64,000 nt of DNA from Chloroflexota bacterium (GTDB lineage: Bacteria > Chloroflexota > Anaerolineae > UBA4142 > SHND01). Each line of letters opens with the position of its first letter. The first letter of the stretch is position 1. Made by a program: the position numbers and the translations under genes. Positions 16,336 to 24,774 of the stretch are shown piece after piece. The DNA lies in the NCBI GenBank assembly GCA_004295045.1, contig SHND01000019.1, positions 1 to 64,000 on the forward strand. Reading direction: 5' to 3'. The notes beneath the pieces are model-generated. The model was not told the DNA's origin, ran no database searches, and saw nothing but the letters and a program-made list of their open reading frames with translations.

Positions 16336-16582
16336 GGACAAAAGAGAGATGATTCAACGGGTTTGATGTTTTATAATGCAAGATATTAGGACACGACTTG
16401 GGCGTTTCACGCAGCCCGATACCATCGTCCCCTATCCGCTGAATCCGCAGTCGCTGAATCACTACAGGTATGTGCGGAATAATCTGATCAATTTGGTTGA
16501 CCCGACGGGGCATGTGGAATGTTGGGATGAGGATTGGAATGGCGGACCGGGTGGAGGAGGCGGAAGTGGCACAGATAGTTGA
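16336..16582 (+). pseudogene. RHS repeat-associated core fragment, broken
   Basis: From 16336 one frame reads GQKRDDSTGLMFYNARY and then hits TAG. The next frame immediately continues with TRLGRFTQPDTIVPYPLNPQ and YVRNNLINLVDPTGH. Together they rebuild the C-terminal core of an RHS/YD-repeat protein, with a frameshift and stop at the YYD position. Everything N-terminal to this core is missing. After the GH motif the frame runs into a short Gly-rich tail and stops at 16582. This is a decayed polymorphic-toxin tip, not an expressed gene. Confidence 0.85.
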
Positions 16583-16787
16583 CGCCAATGTGACTTGGGC
16601 AACTCTCACGACGACGTTTGGTCCGCCGGATCTGGAGCGCGACCCCGTGTGGGTGGACCGGTTATTCGCGGCGAACAATAATGGTGACACCAACAACGCC
16701 GGAGTGCGTGTCTCCTTTGACGGAGGCGTCACGTGGAGCGACGCGCTGATTGGTTGGACCAGTACCATCTCGGCGGTGCGGCGATGA
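16539..16787 (+). CDS. Short ORF after the RHS core, possible toxin-tip remnant
   Basis: 82 residues from the ATG at 16539, which has AGGA 5 nt upstream, in a different frame from the RHS core it overlaps. Residues 15-80 look like a genuine polypeptide (ATLTTTFGPPDLERDPVWVD and FDGGVTWSDALIGW), but no family is recognised. Its stop overlaps the next ATG (ATGA), suggesting translational coupling to the lipoprotein gene. It may be the former RHS C-terminal domain brought out of frame in the glycine run, or a spurious frame. Confidence 0.4.
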   Translation: MADRVEEAEVAQIVDANVTWATLTTTFGPPDLERDPVWVDRLFAANNNGDTNNAGVRVSFDGGVTWSDALIGWTSTISAVRR

Positions 16788-17287
16788 ACAAGAGGATAAG
16801 CATCCGGCTACAATGTTCTTCCCTCATCCTATTTGCCCTATTGCTGAGTAGTTGTTTGCACAATGCTGTCAGCAGTAGTGGCGTTGGTGGTGACATTGGA
16901 GTGGATATCTGGGCGAGTAGTAACTGTGTTCAGCCGGGGGATACTGTTCACCTTCGCGCCACCGCTACTAATCTTGGCAAGAGAACATGGATCGTAGACT
17001 TGAAAGATCAACCAGTCTTTGATATTGTTCTTGAGTATGACACGGTAGTGGGGCGAAGGAAAATTCGCTGGTCGGATGGTAAACTGCTCTCCGACCTGAC
17101 CCGACTCGAGCTCGAGCCGGGCGAATCCAAAACCATCCAAATGGATTGGATCCCAGATCAGAGTGCAGATGGGTATGATGCAGTAGCTGAGGCACGCTAC
17201 ATATACAGCGCAATCGCACCGGGCGGACCGTCTCGGCCAAGCGTATTAATCAACGTCGGAAGTTGCCCGGGTATGTTCGGACCATGA
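16784..17287 (+). CDS. Lipoprotein with BsuPI-like domain
   Basis: 167 residues from the ATG at 16784. The signal sequence ends in LLLSSC (lipobox Cys about 22). Residues 55-140 resemble the BsuPI/Ig-like proteinase-inhibitor fold: WSDGKLLSDLTRLELEPGES matches the family pattern W-DG-x-F-x-L-x-L-PGE. It could inhibit an extracellular protease or simply be a surface protein. Its coupling to the RHS remnant also allows a former immunity-protein role, which is speculative. Confidence 0.65.
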   Translation: MNKRISIRLQCSSLILFALLLSSCLHNAVSSSGVGGDIGVDIWASSNCVQPGDTVHLRATATNLGKRTWIVDLKDQPVFDIVLEYDTVVGRRKIRWSDGKLLSDLTRLELEPGESKTIQMDWIPDQSADGYDAVAEARYIYSAIAPGGPSRPSVLINVGSCPGMFGP

Positions 17288-17317
17288 ATTGTGATCCCGC
17301 GCCGCGCGCGATTGGTA

Positions 17318-17323
17318 TATAAT
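17318..17323 (+). promoter_or_regulatory. -10 box upstream of the coaX-coaBC run
   Basis: TATAAT at 17318-17323, 13 nt before the ATG at 17337. No good -35 is visible. It probably drives the four overlapping genes 17337-20786. Confidence 0.5.
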
Positions 17324-17336
17324 CCATCGCGTCGTT

Positions 17337-18158
17337 ATGAAGACTGCACTCGAATCGCGCGTGGTGCGTTGGCTCATCGTTTGTCTCGTCGCATTTCTGG
17401 CGGCATGTTTCGCCATTTTTTCACTGAATCTGCTCACGCCGCCGCGGCCACTCACCGCGCTGCTGCCCACCCGCACCGCCACGCGTCGTCCCCCACCCAC
17501 CATCACGCCCGTTGTCTATCCGCCCACACCCAACCTTGTCACGGCGGAAGATTTTAGTACGCCGGAAGCATTTCCAAATGCGCGCGGCGTCAATTTGGGA
17601 TACGCGTATGCTGACGAGGCGTACTTGCTCACCCCCCCCCTCGATCCGGGGTTCGTGCGCGTCTTGAATCAATCGTTCACCGCTTCCGATTATCGCAACC
17701 TCACGCTCGATGTCACTGCCGCGCCGGCGAAAAATTCTGCGCCCGTCGAATACGGCGTTATGTTTTGGCATACCGAAGATGATCAGGGGCGCGAGCATTT
17801 TCTCGCCTTTACCATCAATACTAAAGGCACGTTCCGTTTGCTCGCCTACGAACCGGTCGAAAATCAAGACGCGCCGAACGCTTATCAATTCACCGAAGTG
17901 GTTCCCGCCACACAAACGCAAACAATTCATCTCGACGGCTCGCCGAACAAAATTCGCGTGGACGTGCATCCGCGCCGCCTGCTTGCCTACATCAACGACG
18001 AACTGGTTCTCGACACCGACGCGAAAATTATCAACGACTGGCGCTTGCGCCGCGATTGGGATGGGCGCGTCGGACTCGTCGCGTTTGCAATGAACGTTCC
18101 CGATGCGCAAGCGCGTTTCACACAATTCGATATTTACGCGGATGTCAAGCAGCCATGA
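17337..18158 (+). CDS. Membrane-anchored protein with a concanavalin-like domain
   Basis: 273 residues. One N-terminal membrane helix (about 11-32) precedes a Pro/Thr-rich linker (35-65). An exported beta-sandwich (70-270) follows, with YGVMFWHTEDDQGREHFLAF and RVDVHPRRLLAYINDELV, patterns typical of DUF1080/LamG-like jelly rolls. A nine-base C homopolymer at 17633-17641 lies within the gene but the frame is intact. The stop overlaps the coaX ATG. Ligand is unknown. Confidence 0.75.
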   Translation: MKTALESRVVRWLIVCLVAFLAACFAIFSLNLLTPPRPLTALLPTRTATRRPPPTITPVVYPPTPNLVTAEDFSTPEAFPNARGVNLGYAYADEAYLLTPPLDPGFVRVLNQSFTASDYRNLTLDVTAAPAKNSAPVEYGVMFWHTEDDQGREHFLAFTINTKGTFRLLAYEPVENQDAPNAYQFTEVVPATQTQTIHLDGSPNKIRVDVHPRRLLAYINDELVLDTDAKIINDWRLRRDWDGRVGLVAFAMNVPDAQARFTQFDIYADVKQP

Positions 18159-18934
18159 ACGCGCCGCGCTTGCTCACCATCAAAATCGGCAACACGAATT
18201 TAGGTTTCGGCATCTTTGAATCCGATACATTGATTCGCGCGTGGCGCGCGGAAACGCGTTCCGAAAAAACCGCCGACGAATATGCCTCGCTCTTGCTCAC
18301 CTTTTTACAGGATGAAAACATCGCGCCCGAATCCATTCGCGCCGCCGCGCTCGTTTCGGTCGTTCCCGCGCTGAATGAAACGATGCGCGAATTGTGTGTA
18401 AAATATCTGCGCGTCGAACCGTTCATTGCTGCGGCGGGCATCAAAAGCGGCATCCAAATCAAATACGACGATCCGCGCGCATTCGGCGCAGACCGTCTGG
18501 TCACGCTCGTCGCCGCGAAACAAAAATATGGCGCGCCCTCCATTCTGCTTGATTTGGGAACAGCGACGACCTTTAACGCGCTGAACGCGCACGGCGATTT
18601 TGTCGGCGGCGCAATCGCGCCGGGGCTGAACATGTCCGCCGAAGCATTACATCAGTTCACCGCGAAATTGCCGCTCATCGAACTTGCCCCGCCGCCGTCC
18701 GCGTTGGCGACGAACACGCGCGATGCATTGCGTTCGGGAATTTTTTTCGGATACGTTGGTTTGGTCGAGGGCATGATCGCGCGTTTCAAAAACGAAATGC
18801 AAGAACCCACCGCGCGCGTGATTGCCACCGGCGGCATGGCGGAACTGCTTGCGCCGCAGTGTCCGGCCATTGAAATTGTGGACATGAATTTAGCATTGGA
18901 CGGGCTACGTCTTTTATACGAGATGAATCAATGA
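18155..18934 (+). CDS. coaX: Type III pantothenate kinase-like protein, altered motifs
   Basis: 259 residues from an ATG that overlaps the previous stop. The overall CoaX pattern is clear: IGNTN at the N-terminus, GADR (111-114), DLGTATTF (133-140), GGAIAPGL and IATGG. CoaX phosphorylates pantothenate, the first step to CoA. However, the phosphate-1 motif has Lys10 where Asp is normal (DxGNT), and TTFD reads TTFN (Asn141). Both acidic positions contribute to the ATP/substrate site in the family, so activity is uncertain. Placement two genes before coaBC still argues for a CoA role. Confidence 0.85.
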   Translation: MNAPRLLTIKIGNTNLGFGIFESDTLIRAWRAETRSEKTADEYASLLLTFLQDENIAPESIRAAALVSVVPALNETMRELCVKYLRVEPFIAAAGIKSGIQIKYDDPRAFGADRLVTLVAAKQKYGAPSILLDLGTATTFNALNAHGDFVGGAIAPGLNMSAEALHQFTAKLPLIELAPPPSALATNTRDALRSGIFFGYVGLVEGMIARFKNEMQEPTARVIATGGMAELLAPQCPAIEIVDMNLALDGLRLLYEMNQ

Positions 18935-19572
18935 ACATTGACGCGATCTTTTTCGATCTGGGCATGGTGCTGGTCACCTTTGATTGGGACATTGCGATTC
19001 CGCGCTTTGCGGCGCGTAATGGCGGGAATGAAAAAATCATCAAAGAATTTCTCGCGCATCCCAAGCACGAAAGTTTTGAGCGGAACGGAATTTCCGGCGA
19101 AGCCTTTTATGCTTTCGGACGCGACTCTATCAAGTGGCGCGGCTCGCAGCAAGAATTTCAACAAATTTGGAATGAAATTTTTACCGAGATTCCCGAAGCG
19201 ATTCGACTCGCGCGTGCGCTCGCCCAAGAATATCCACTGCACGTCATTTCAAACACCAATCCTTGGCACGCCGCGTATGTGGAAGCGAAATACGAATGGA
19301 TAAATTTGTTCGAACAGCGGATTTATTCGTGTGCGGTAGAATTTAGAAAACCCGACCCGCGCATCTATCAACTTGCAGCCGAACGCGCGGGCGTGCCGCC
19401 CGAACGCGCGCTGTTCATTGACGATCGGTTGGAAAATCTGGAGGGCGCGCAGAAAATCGGCATGCAAACGATTCACGCGCCGACAACACAACTGTTACGC
19501 GCAGGACTGGAAAAATATTTCCCGCACCTCGCCAAAATTGCAAATGCCGAGATTGTGAAAGAGCGGACATGA
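18931..19572 (+). CDS. HAD-superfamily hydrolase
   Basis: 213 residues, coupled by ATGA to coaX and by ATGA to coaBC. HAD motifs: I, FFDLGMVLV with nucleophile Asp9; II, ISNTN; III, the Lys in FRKPDPRIY; IV, FIDDRLENLEGA. The cap is small and helical (about 18-90), as in haloacid dehalogenase/epoxide-hydrolase-like phosphatases. The tight position between two CoA-biosynthesis genes suggests a phosphatase acting on a pathway intermediate or damaged pantetheine phosphate. That is inference from context only. Confidence 0.88.
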   Translation: MNIDAIFFDLGMVLVTFDWDIAIPRFAARNGGNEKIIKEFLAHPKHESFERNGISGEAFYAFGRDSIKWRGSQQEFQQIWNEIFTEIPEAIRLARALAQEYPLHVISNTNPWHAAYVEAKYEWINLFEQRIYSCAVEFRKPDPRIYQLAAERAGVPPERALFIDDRLENLEGAQKIGMQTIHAPTTQLLRAGLEKYFPHLAKIANAEIVKERT

Positions 19573-20786
19573 ATGTTTTTTTGAACAAAACCATCGTTCT
19601 CGGCGTCACGGGCAGTATCGCCGCGTACAAAGCAGCGACGCTTGCAAGCCGTTTGCATCAAGTCGGCGCGCACGTTCATGTCGCCATGACGGACGCGGCG
19701 GCGCACTTTGTCGCGCCGTTGACTTTTGAAAGTTTGACGCATCATCCTGTCCTGCGCGATGTTTTGGCGCTCGGCGCGGATTCGGAAATCGAGCACGTTT
19801 CATTTGCAAAACGCGCGCACCTCGTCCTCATCGCCCCCGCGACGGCAAACACCATTGCCAAACTCGCGCACGGTTTCGCCAACGACGTTATCAGCGCGAT
19901 TTGTTTGGACACGCGCGCGCCGATTTTGCTTGCGCCCGCGATGGAAACAGGCATGTGGGAAAACGCGGCGACGCAAGAAAATATCGCCGTGTTGAAACGA
20001 CGCGGGGTAATTATTATCGAACCCGACGCAGGGCATCTCGCGTCGGGCGCGTCGGGCAAAGGACGCATGGCAGAACCGTCGGAAATTATTGACGCGGTGC
20101 GTCATGTTTTTGCGCTGGATGGTTCGATGGCGGGCAAGCGCGTCGTGATCACCGCCGGCGGCACGCGCGAGGCGATTGATCCCGTGCGCGTGATTTCAAA
20201 TCATTCTTCAGGAAAAATGGGCTATGCGCTCGCGGAGGAGGCATTAGCGCGCGGCGCAAACGTTGCGTTGATTACAAGCGTGCAGGAGCTGCCAATTCCG
20301 TACGGTGCGAACGTGACGCGCGTCATTTCGACACGCGATTTATTCGACGCGGTTTTGCGCGAGGGACGCGGGGCGGATGTTTTGATCATGGCTGCCGCGC
20401 CCGCCGATTTTCGTCCCGCGTCCGCCGCCGAACAGAAAATCAAAAAAGAGGCGGCGGAGGATTTGACGATTCACCTCGTCCGCAATCCCGACATTCTCGG
20501 CGAGGTCGCGCGCGTTCGGGAACAAAATCCCGCGAACGCGCCGCGCGTCGCCGTCGGTTTCGCCGCCGAGACAAATGATTTGATTGACAACGCGCGCGCA
20601 AAATTGGAACGCAAAGGGCTGGACATGATCGTCGCGAATCCGGTACCCCAAACCTTTGGCAGTGATAACGTTAAAGCAACGTTGCTTTTGAAAAATCACA
20701 CCGAGTTGGATTTGGAGCCGATGAGCAAAGAAAATCTCGCGGCGATTATTTTGGACCAAGCAGAAAATTTTTTGAAACAAAAATGA
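19569..20786 (+). CDS. coaBC: Bifunctional phosphopantothenoylcysteine decarboxylase / synthetase
   Basis: 405 residues. The N-terminal CoaC flavoprotein domain (1-180) has GVTGSIAAYKA, the active-site His in IEHVSFAKRAHLVLIAPATA, and APAMETGMW, where Met/Glu replaces the more usual AMNxxMW. The C-terminal CoaB domain (185-400) has ITAGGTREAIDPVR, NHSSGKMG, AAAPADFRP with KIKK, and a final NPV segment. Together they make 4'-phosphopantetheine from phosphopantothenate and cysteine using CTP. It ends in an intrinsic terminator. Confidence 0.95.
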   Translation: MNVFLNKTIVLGVTGSIAAYKAATLASRLHQVGAHVHVAMTDAAAHFVAPLTFESLTHHPVLRDVLALGADSEIEHVSFAKRAHLVLIAPATANTIAKLAHGFANDVISAICLDTRAPILLAPAMETGMWENAATQENIAVLKRRGVIIIEPDAGHLASGASGKGRMAEPSEIIDAVRHVFALDGSMAGKRVVITAGGTREAIDPVRVISNHSSGKMGYALAEEALARGANVALITSVQELPIPYGANVTRVISTRDLFDAVLREGRGADVLIMAAAPADFRPASAAEQKIKKEAAEDLTIHLVRNPDILGEVARVREQNPANAPRVAVGFAAETNDLIDNARAKLERKGLDMIVANPVPQTFGSDNVKATLLLKNHTELDLEPMSKENLAAIILDQAENFLKQK

Positions 20787-20811
20787 CAAGCACATCGCTT
20801 GTCATTTTTTC
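20781..20811 (+). terminator. Terminator after coaBC
   Basis: 10-bp perfect stem (20781-20790 with 20798-20807) with a T-rich end. The left arm overlaps the coaBC stop codon. Confidence 0.88.
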
Positions 20812-20864
20812 GTTTACTCAATCACCGCGCCGCCGATTATGCTCTGCCCCGGGCGTGTTTTCGT

Positions 20865-21707
20865 TCACAGTCCATCATCACTCTCGCGCAGCCGATTCAC
20901 CAACGTCCGATAAAAATAACCGCGCGCTTCGAGCCGCGCAAAGCGCGCGAGATTCGGACTTGCTTTCGTTTCCACCACATCGCCATCTTGCAATTCGTAA
21001 TCGGTCTGCCCATCAATCGTGAGAATCGGATTGTTTTGCGAATGCACCTGCAATGAAACGTGCGCGCCTTCGGGCAGCACGAGCGAAGTAATCGGCGACA
21101 AGTAGGGCGAGATTAGCGTGATTAGCATCGTGCGAACTGTGGGCGCAAGAATCGGTCCACCTGCCGCGAGCGAATAGGCAGTCGAACCCGTTGCCGTCGC
21201 GATGATCGCGCCATCCGCCGAAAACAGCTGCAGCACTTCGCCGTCAATCGCCGCTTCGATGCGTATGACGCGCGCGAGTTTGCCGCGGCTCACGACGACA
21301 TCGTTGATCGCGTCATACACACCCAGTTCCTGATCGTCACGCCGCCAACGCGCCCGCACCATCATTCGTTCCTCAATCCAATATTCGCCATTCAACAAGC
21401 GCTCAAGCTGTTTGGAAAAGGCGTCGGGATGCAGTCCCGACAGAAATCCAACCGTGCCAAGTTTAACGCCCATGACCGGAACGCCGCAGAGCGCGCCACT
21501 GCGCGCGGCGCGCAACAAAGTTCCATCACCGCCGAGCGTGAGAAGCAAATCCGCTTGATGGCACAACTGGTCCACGCGCGCTTCATCCCACGCGTTTTCG
21601 ACAATCGGTTCGGGCGCGCCGCGCGCCATGATTTCCGCGCGCCACGCTTCCGCCAATTCGCGCGCGATTTCTTTGTGGGGATGATACAAGAGGGCGAGAC
21701 GCTTCAT
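20865..21707 (-). CDS. nadK: NAD kinase
   Basis: 280 residues. Phosphorylates NAD to NADP with ATP or polyphosphate. The GGDGT motif is at 59-63, followed by GVKLGTVGFLSG (80-91), ATGSTAYSLAAGGPI (about 171-185) and the C-terminal beta-sandwich. The consensus N in NxGxLGFL is Lys82 here, an unusual substitution. The ATG at 21707 lies only 8 nt after a TATAAT box, so the mRNA is probably leaderless. It is convergent with coaBC. Confidence 0.92.
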   Translation of the reverse strand: MKRLALLYHPHKEIARELAEAWRAEIMARGAPEPIVENAWDEARVDQLCHQADLLLTLGGDGTLLRAARSGALCGVPVMGVKLGTVGFLSGLHPDAFSKQLERLLNGEYWIEERMMVRARWRRDDQELGVYDAINDVVVSRGKLARVIRIEAAIDGEVLQLFSADGAIIATATGSTAYSLAAGGPILAPTVRTMLITLISPYLSPITSLVLPEGAHVSLQVHSQNNPILTIDGQTDYELQDGDVVETKASPNLARFARLEARGYFYRTLVNRLRESDDGL

Positions 21708-21715
21708 AGAGAGAG

Positions 21716-21721
21716 ATTATA
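21716..21721 (-). promoter_or_regulatory. -10 box of nadK
   Basis: TATAAT on the minus strand, separated from the nadK ATG by 8 nt, giving a leaderless or near-leaderless transcript. Confidence 0.55.
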
Positions 21722-21813
21722 ATGGGTCTAGATTTTTTTCACCACTCGCTAAACGAGACTTGAGCGCGCCTTTTCGGCGCGCCAAATCCGGCACGCGCTT
21801 TTTGATTGCCCGT

Positions 21814-21821
21814 GCTATAAT
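21814..21821 (+). promoter_or_regulatory. Extended -10 upstream of the Ig-like protein gene
   Basis: TGCTATAAT-type extended -10 (TATAAT at 21816-21821), about 30 nt before the ATG at 21851. A GGAGAG ribosome site lies between. Confidence 0.6.
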
Positions 21822-21850
21822 CGTCCTACAGTCCCCACGCGGAGAGCGAA

Positions 21851-23290
21851 ATGAATTTTGTCGAAAAAAACCGCAGCGTTCAGCCACATTCCGAAAGCAT
21901 TTTGTTCTTGTACCTGCAAGACGAGAATGGCGCGCCCGTGCCAAATAAAAAAGTTAAAGTTTTCGCGGGGCCGCCGCCGACGGGTGAGCCGCCCTACTTT
22001 GTTGACGACGACCCAAACAACCCCAATCGCCGCACGGATGGCAACGGCAAATTTCAATTCGTTGTCGCGAATGGCGCGCCTTCACAGCGTCTCGATTTTT
22101 GGGTACAAATTTTAGGCAATGACGATGTGCCCGAAAGCAAACCGTTGCAATTTCCGTTCCCCGCAAGTGAGGCACAGTGGGTGATTATGACCGCCGCTCC
22201 CGAAGGCGCGGCGACGCCCAACAATCCGAATGCGCCGGCGATCACGCCCGCGTTGAACCTCGACCCGCGCCTCACGAGCCAAGTGAACGTACGCGTGAAA
22301 CTTGCGCAGCTCGCGCCAAACACCAAGTATTGGAAATTGATTTCGGCGCAATACCAAGACCCCGATGAATCGGGCGGCAATGTCAACATCATCGTGTTTG
22401 TTCAGGATGAACGCGGCGCGCCCATTCCCGGACAACGCGTCTTTCAAAAATTTCCCGGCGATCAAGCGCCGGGCATCACCGACGAACGCGGGCATGTCGA
22501 ATTTCCGATGTCGGGCGATTCGTCGTTCGCGCCCGAACGCGACGAAAGCGGTCCCTATTCCGTTGCGGTTGATGGATTGCCGAATGATGAGCTGCTCGGC
22601 ATGGGTCTGCCCTTGCGTCGTCATGTGCAATACATTCTGACGTACCGCCGCGCGCTGTTTGAGCCGGAAGCAACACCCCAACCCGCGCCCGCTCCGACAC
22701 CACCAACCGAACCACCAACGCCGCCTGTTACGCCCCAACCAGCGCCAACCGGAAATTTGCGCGGACGCATTACAAACGCCTCTGCCGGAGCGCGTCTCGT
22801 TTTGAAATCGGCGACTCGCACATTCGACGCGCTGGTCGCGTCTGACGGAATGTACAGTTTTACAAACGTTCCCGCCGGTTCGTATATTCTTGAACTCGCC
22901 AATGTTGGAGTCATCAATCCTGTGCTCAACATCGCGGCGAATCAAACACTCACCTTTGATTATCCCGCCGCCTCAGCCGCGCCTGCGAAAAAAGTTTTTG
23001 TTCATTATTTATTGTTCGGACCCGGCGCGCAAGCGGGAACCATGACGAATCTTATTCTGGCGCTCGATTACATTGTCCATTTTGCGCCCGTCGTCGGGTT
23101 CTCGGTTGAAGAAGCGTTGAACGCCGAACACGTAACCATTGTCGGCGGCACGAGTGCGGTGAGCGCGCAGGATGAACAACGTTTGCGCGATGGCGGTGCG
23201 AAAGTCGCGCGTTTACAAGCGCCCGACAGTTACGCGTTGGAGAATTTGTTTCAACAGCTGCTCGCGTCCGGTTCGCCCTTTCCAACTTGA
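21851..23290 (+). CDS. Multidomain Ig-like protein with cell-wall-binding-like C-terminus
   Basis: 479 residues. Two Ig/transthyretin-like repeats begin FLYLQDENGAPVPNKKVKVF (about 19) and VFVQDERGAPIPGQRVFQ (about 180). A Pro/Thr-rich linker (275-300) and a carboxypeptidase-regulatory-like domain (300-375, DGMYSFTNVPAGSYILEL) follow. The C-terminal 90 residues (HVTIVGGTSAVSAQDEQRLR) resemble a cell wall-binding repeat 2 unit. No signal peptide is visible. Its partner is probably the glycosidase-like gene just downstream. Roles in surface attachment are inferred. Confidence 0.7.
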   Translation: MNFVEKNRSVQPHSESILFLYLQDENGAPVPNKKVKVFAGPPPTGEPPYFVDDDPNNPNRRTDGNGKFQFVVANGAPSQRLDFWVQILGNDDVPESKPLQFPFPASEAQWVIMTAAPEGAATPNNPNAPAITPALNLDPRLTSQVNVRVKLAQLAPNTKYWKLISAQYQDPDESGGNVNIIVFVQDERGAPIPGQRVFQKFPGDQAPGITDERGHVEFPMSGDSSFAPERDESGPYSVAVDGLPNDELLGMGLPLRRHVQYILTYRRALFEPEATPQPAPAPTPPTEPPTPPVTPQPAPTGNLRGRITNASAGARLVLKSATRTFDALVASDGMYSFTNVPAGSYILELANVGVINPVLNIAANQTLTFDYPAASAAPAKKVFVHYLLFGPGAQAGTMTNLILALDYIVHFAPVVGFSVEEALNAEHVTIVGGTSAVSAQDEQRLRDGGAKVARLQAPDSYALENLFQQLLASGSPFPT

Positions 23291-23379
23291 TGCCGCAGCG
23301 AGAAGCGCCCCGAGTAAAGTGAAGGAAACGAAATTGCTTTGCAGCAACAAATTGCTCGCAGTGACGTCAATTTTTGATC

Positions 23380-24768
23380 ATGAGTAAACTTTCCCTGCAC
23401 ATCAGCGACTGGCTCGACCCCGATGATGCTTTTGATTTCATCGCGGCGACGCGTCCTCCGATTGTCAAAGTTTTTGGGAATGTCGGCCTGAACGACACGA
23501 AAATCGCGGTGGCGAAACAGCGTTCGCCCGCGACGACGTTTGTCGGACGCATGTATTTTCCCGGTCAAGAAATCGAGCGCGATGAGCGCGCGCCGGTGGA
23601 CAGCGTATTCAATTACGATCCCATTTCTGACGCGCGCAACGCGTTCAATCAAATGCGCGAGATCATGGAAAAATTGCGCGGGCTGGTGGATGTGTGGGAA
23701 GGGTACAACGAAATTCCAATTGACACGCCTGCACCACTCACCGAACGCGAACGCCAAAAGGCGCGCAACTTTAACGCGTTCACGGTTGAAATAGCGCGGC
23801 TCATGCACGACGCGGGGATGAAATACGCGGCGTATTCGTTCAGCACCGGCAACCCCGTACACATCGAATTGTGGGACCTTTTGCTCGATGGGCTGCGCGC
23901 GAGTGACTATCTCGCGCTGCACGAATACATCGCCCCGAACCAACAGTTCACCGAATTTAATACCACGATGTGTAATCGCTACCGCGAGGTGTATACGCGC
24001 ATCCCTGCCGACGCGCGCAAACCGGTTTTGATCACCGAATGCGGCGTGGACTATAACGGCGAGCAGGGCTACAAGGGCAAATTGCCGCGTCCGGAATATT
24101 TGAAAATGTTGGCGGATTATGATCGCGAATTGATGCGCGATCCGTATGTCGTCGGCGCCGCGATCTATTGTTATGGGGTGGACGATAAAAGATGGGTCAC
24201 GTACGACATCGGCGGCGAATTCGCGCGCAACTTGCGCGAGTACATTATCGAAAATCCGACGCTGCCGATTGAAATTCCACCAATCGTGCAAATCCCTGGT
24301 ACGCCGCGCGCCCCCGAAACGCTGCGGCTTGCCGACGCCGTCGCGTTGGCGAAACAAGCGCGCGATAAATTGCAAAATGGCGATGGCGTCGGCGCGTATG
24401 CCATTCTCAAAGTTTCACTCGTCCCATGGTTCTATGCGTCCGCGCCACAACATTCATCCGATCTCCCCAACGCGCAAGCGCACACAACCGCGCGTTGGTA
24501 TTGCGAAGAAGCAGTTCGCCGCATTGAAAAGAACGAAAATGACGGGGCACGCGAATTGCTTGACACGCAAGTTTTGCCTTGGCTGGAATCGCCCGGTCCT
24601 CGCGACTTGGGGATTTTGTCCGTGTCCACGCCAAAAAGGAAAAAACGAACCGTGAAAAAGTCGCGCGCCCAAAAAGGACTCGGTACGCTTGCGGTGACGT
24701 CAAAACCCAAACGCGCCGCCAAGAAAAAGAAATCCGCTCCGAAACCCAAGCGCAAAACACGTAAATAA
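23380..24768 (+). CDS. Glycoside hydrolase-like TIM-barrel protein
   Basis: 462 residues from the ATG at 23380. Residues 1-300 form a (beta/alpha)8-type sequence with clan GH-A-like acid positions: WEGYNE (about 109-114) and ITECGVD (about 220). A helical repeat segment (315-400) follows, then a very basic tail of about 45 residues rich in K, R and A (KKKKSAPKPKRKTRK at the end). There is no signal peptide. The carbohydrate substrate is unknown. The lysine tail could bind nucleic acid or acidic polymers. The gene is close behind the Ig-like gene. Confidence 0.65.
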   Translation: MSKLSLHISDWLDPDDAFDFIAATRPPIVKVFGNVGLNDTKIAVAKQRSPATTFVGRMYFPGQEIERDERAPVDSVFNYDPISDARNAFNQMREIMEKLRGLVDVWEGYNEIPIDTPAPLTERERQKARNFNAFTVEIARLMHDAGMKYAAYSFSTGNPVHIELWDLLLDGLRASDYLALHEYIAPNQQFTEFNTTMCNRYREVYTRIPADARKPVLITECGVDYNGEQGYKGKLPRPEYLKMLADYDRELMRDPYVVGAAIYCYGVDDKRWVTYDIGGEFARNLREYIIENPTLPIEIPPIVQIPGTPRAPETLRLADAVALAKQARDKLQNGDGVGAYAILKVSLVPWFYASAPQHSSDLPNAQAHTTARWYCEEAVRRIEKNENDGARELLDTQVLPWLESPGPRDLGILSVSTPKRKKRTVKKSRAQKGLGTLAVTSKPKRAAKKKKSAPKPKRKTRK

Positions 24769-24774
24769 ATTCCA

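Noticed and set aside
17633..17641. Homopolymer frameshift in the membrane-anchored protein
   Set aside because: The nine-C run leaves the frame intact and the domain pattern continues.
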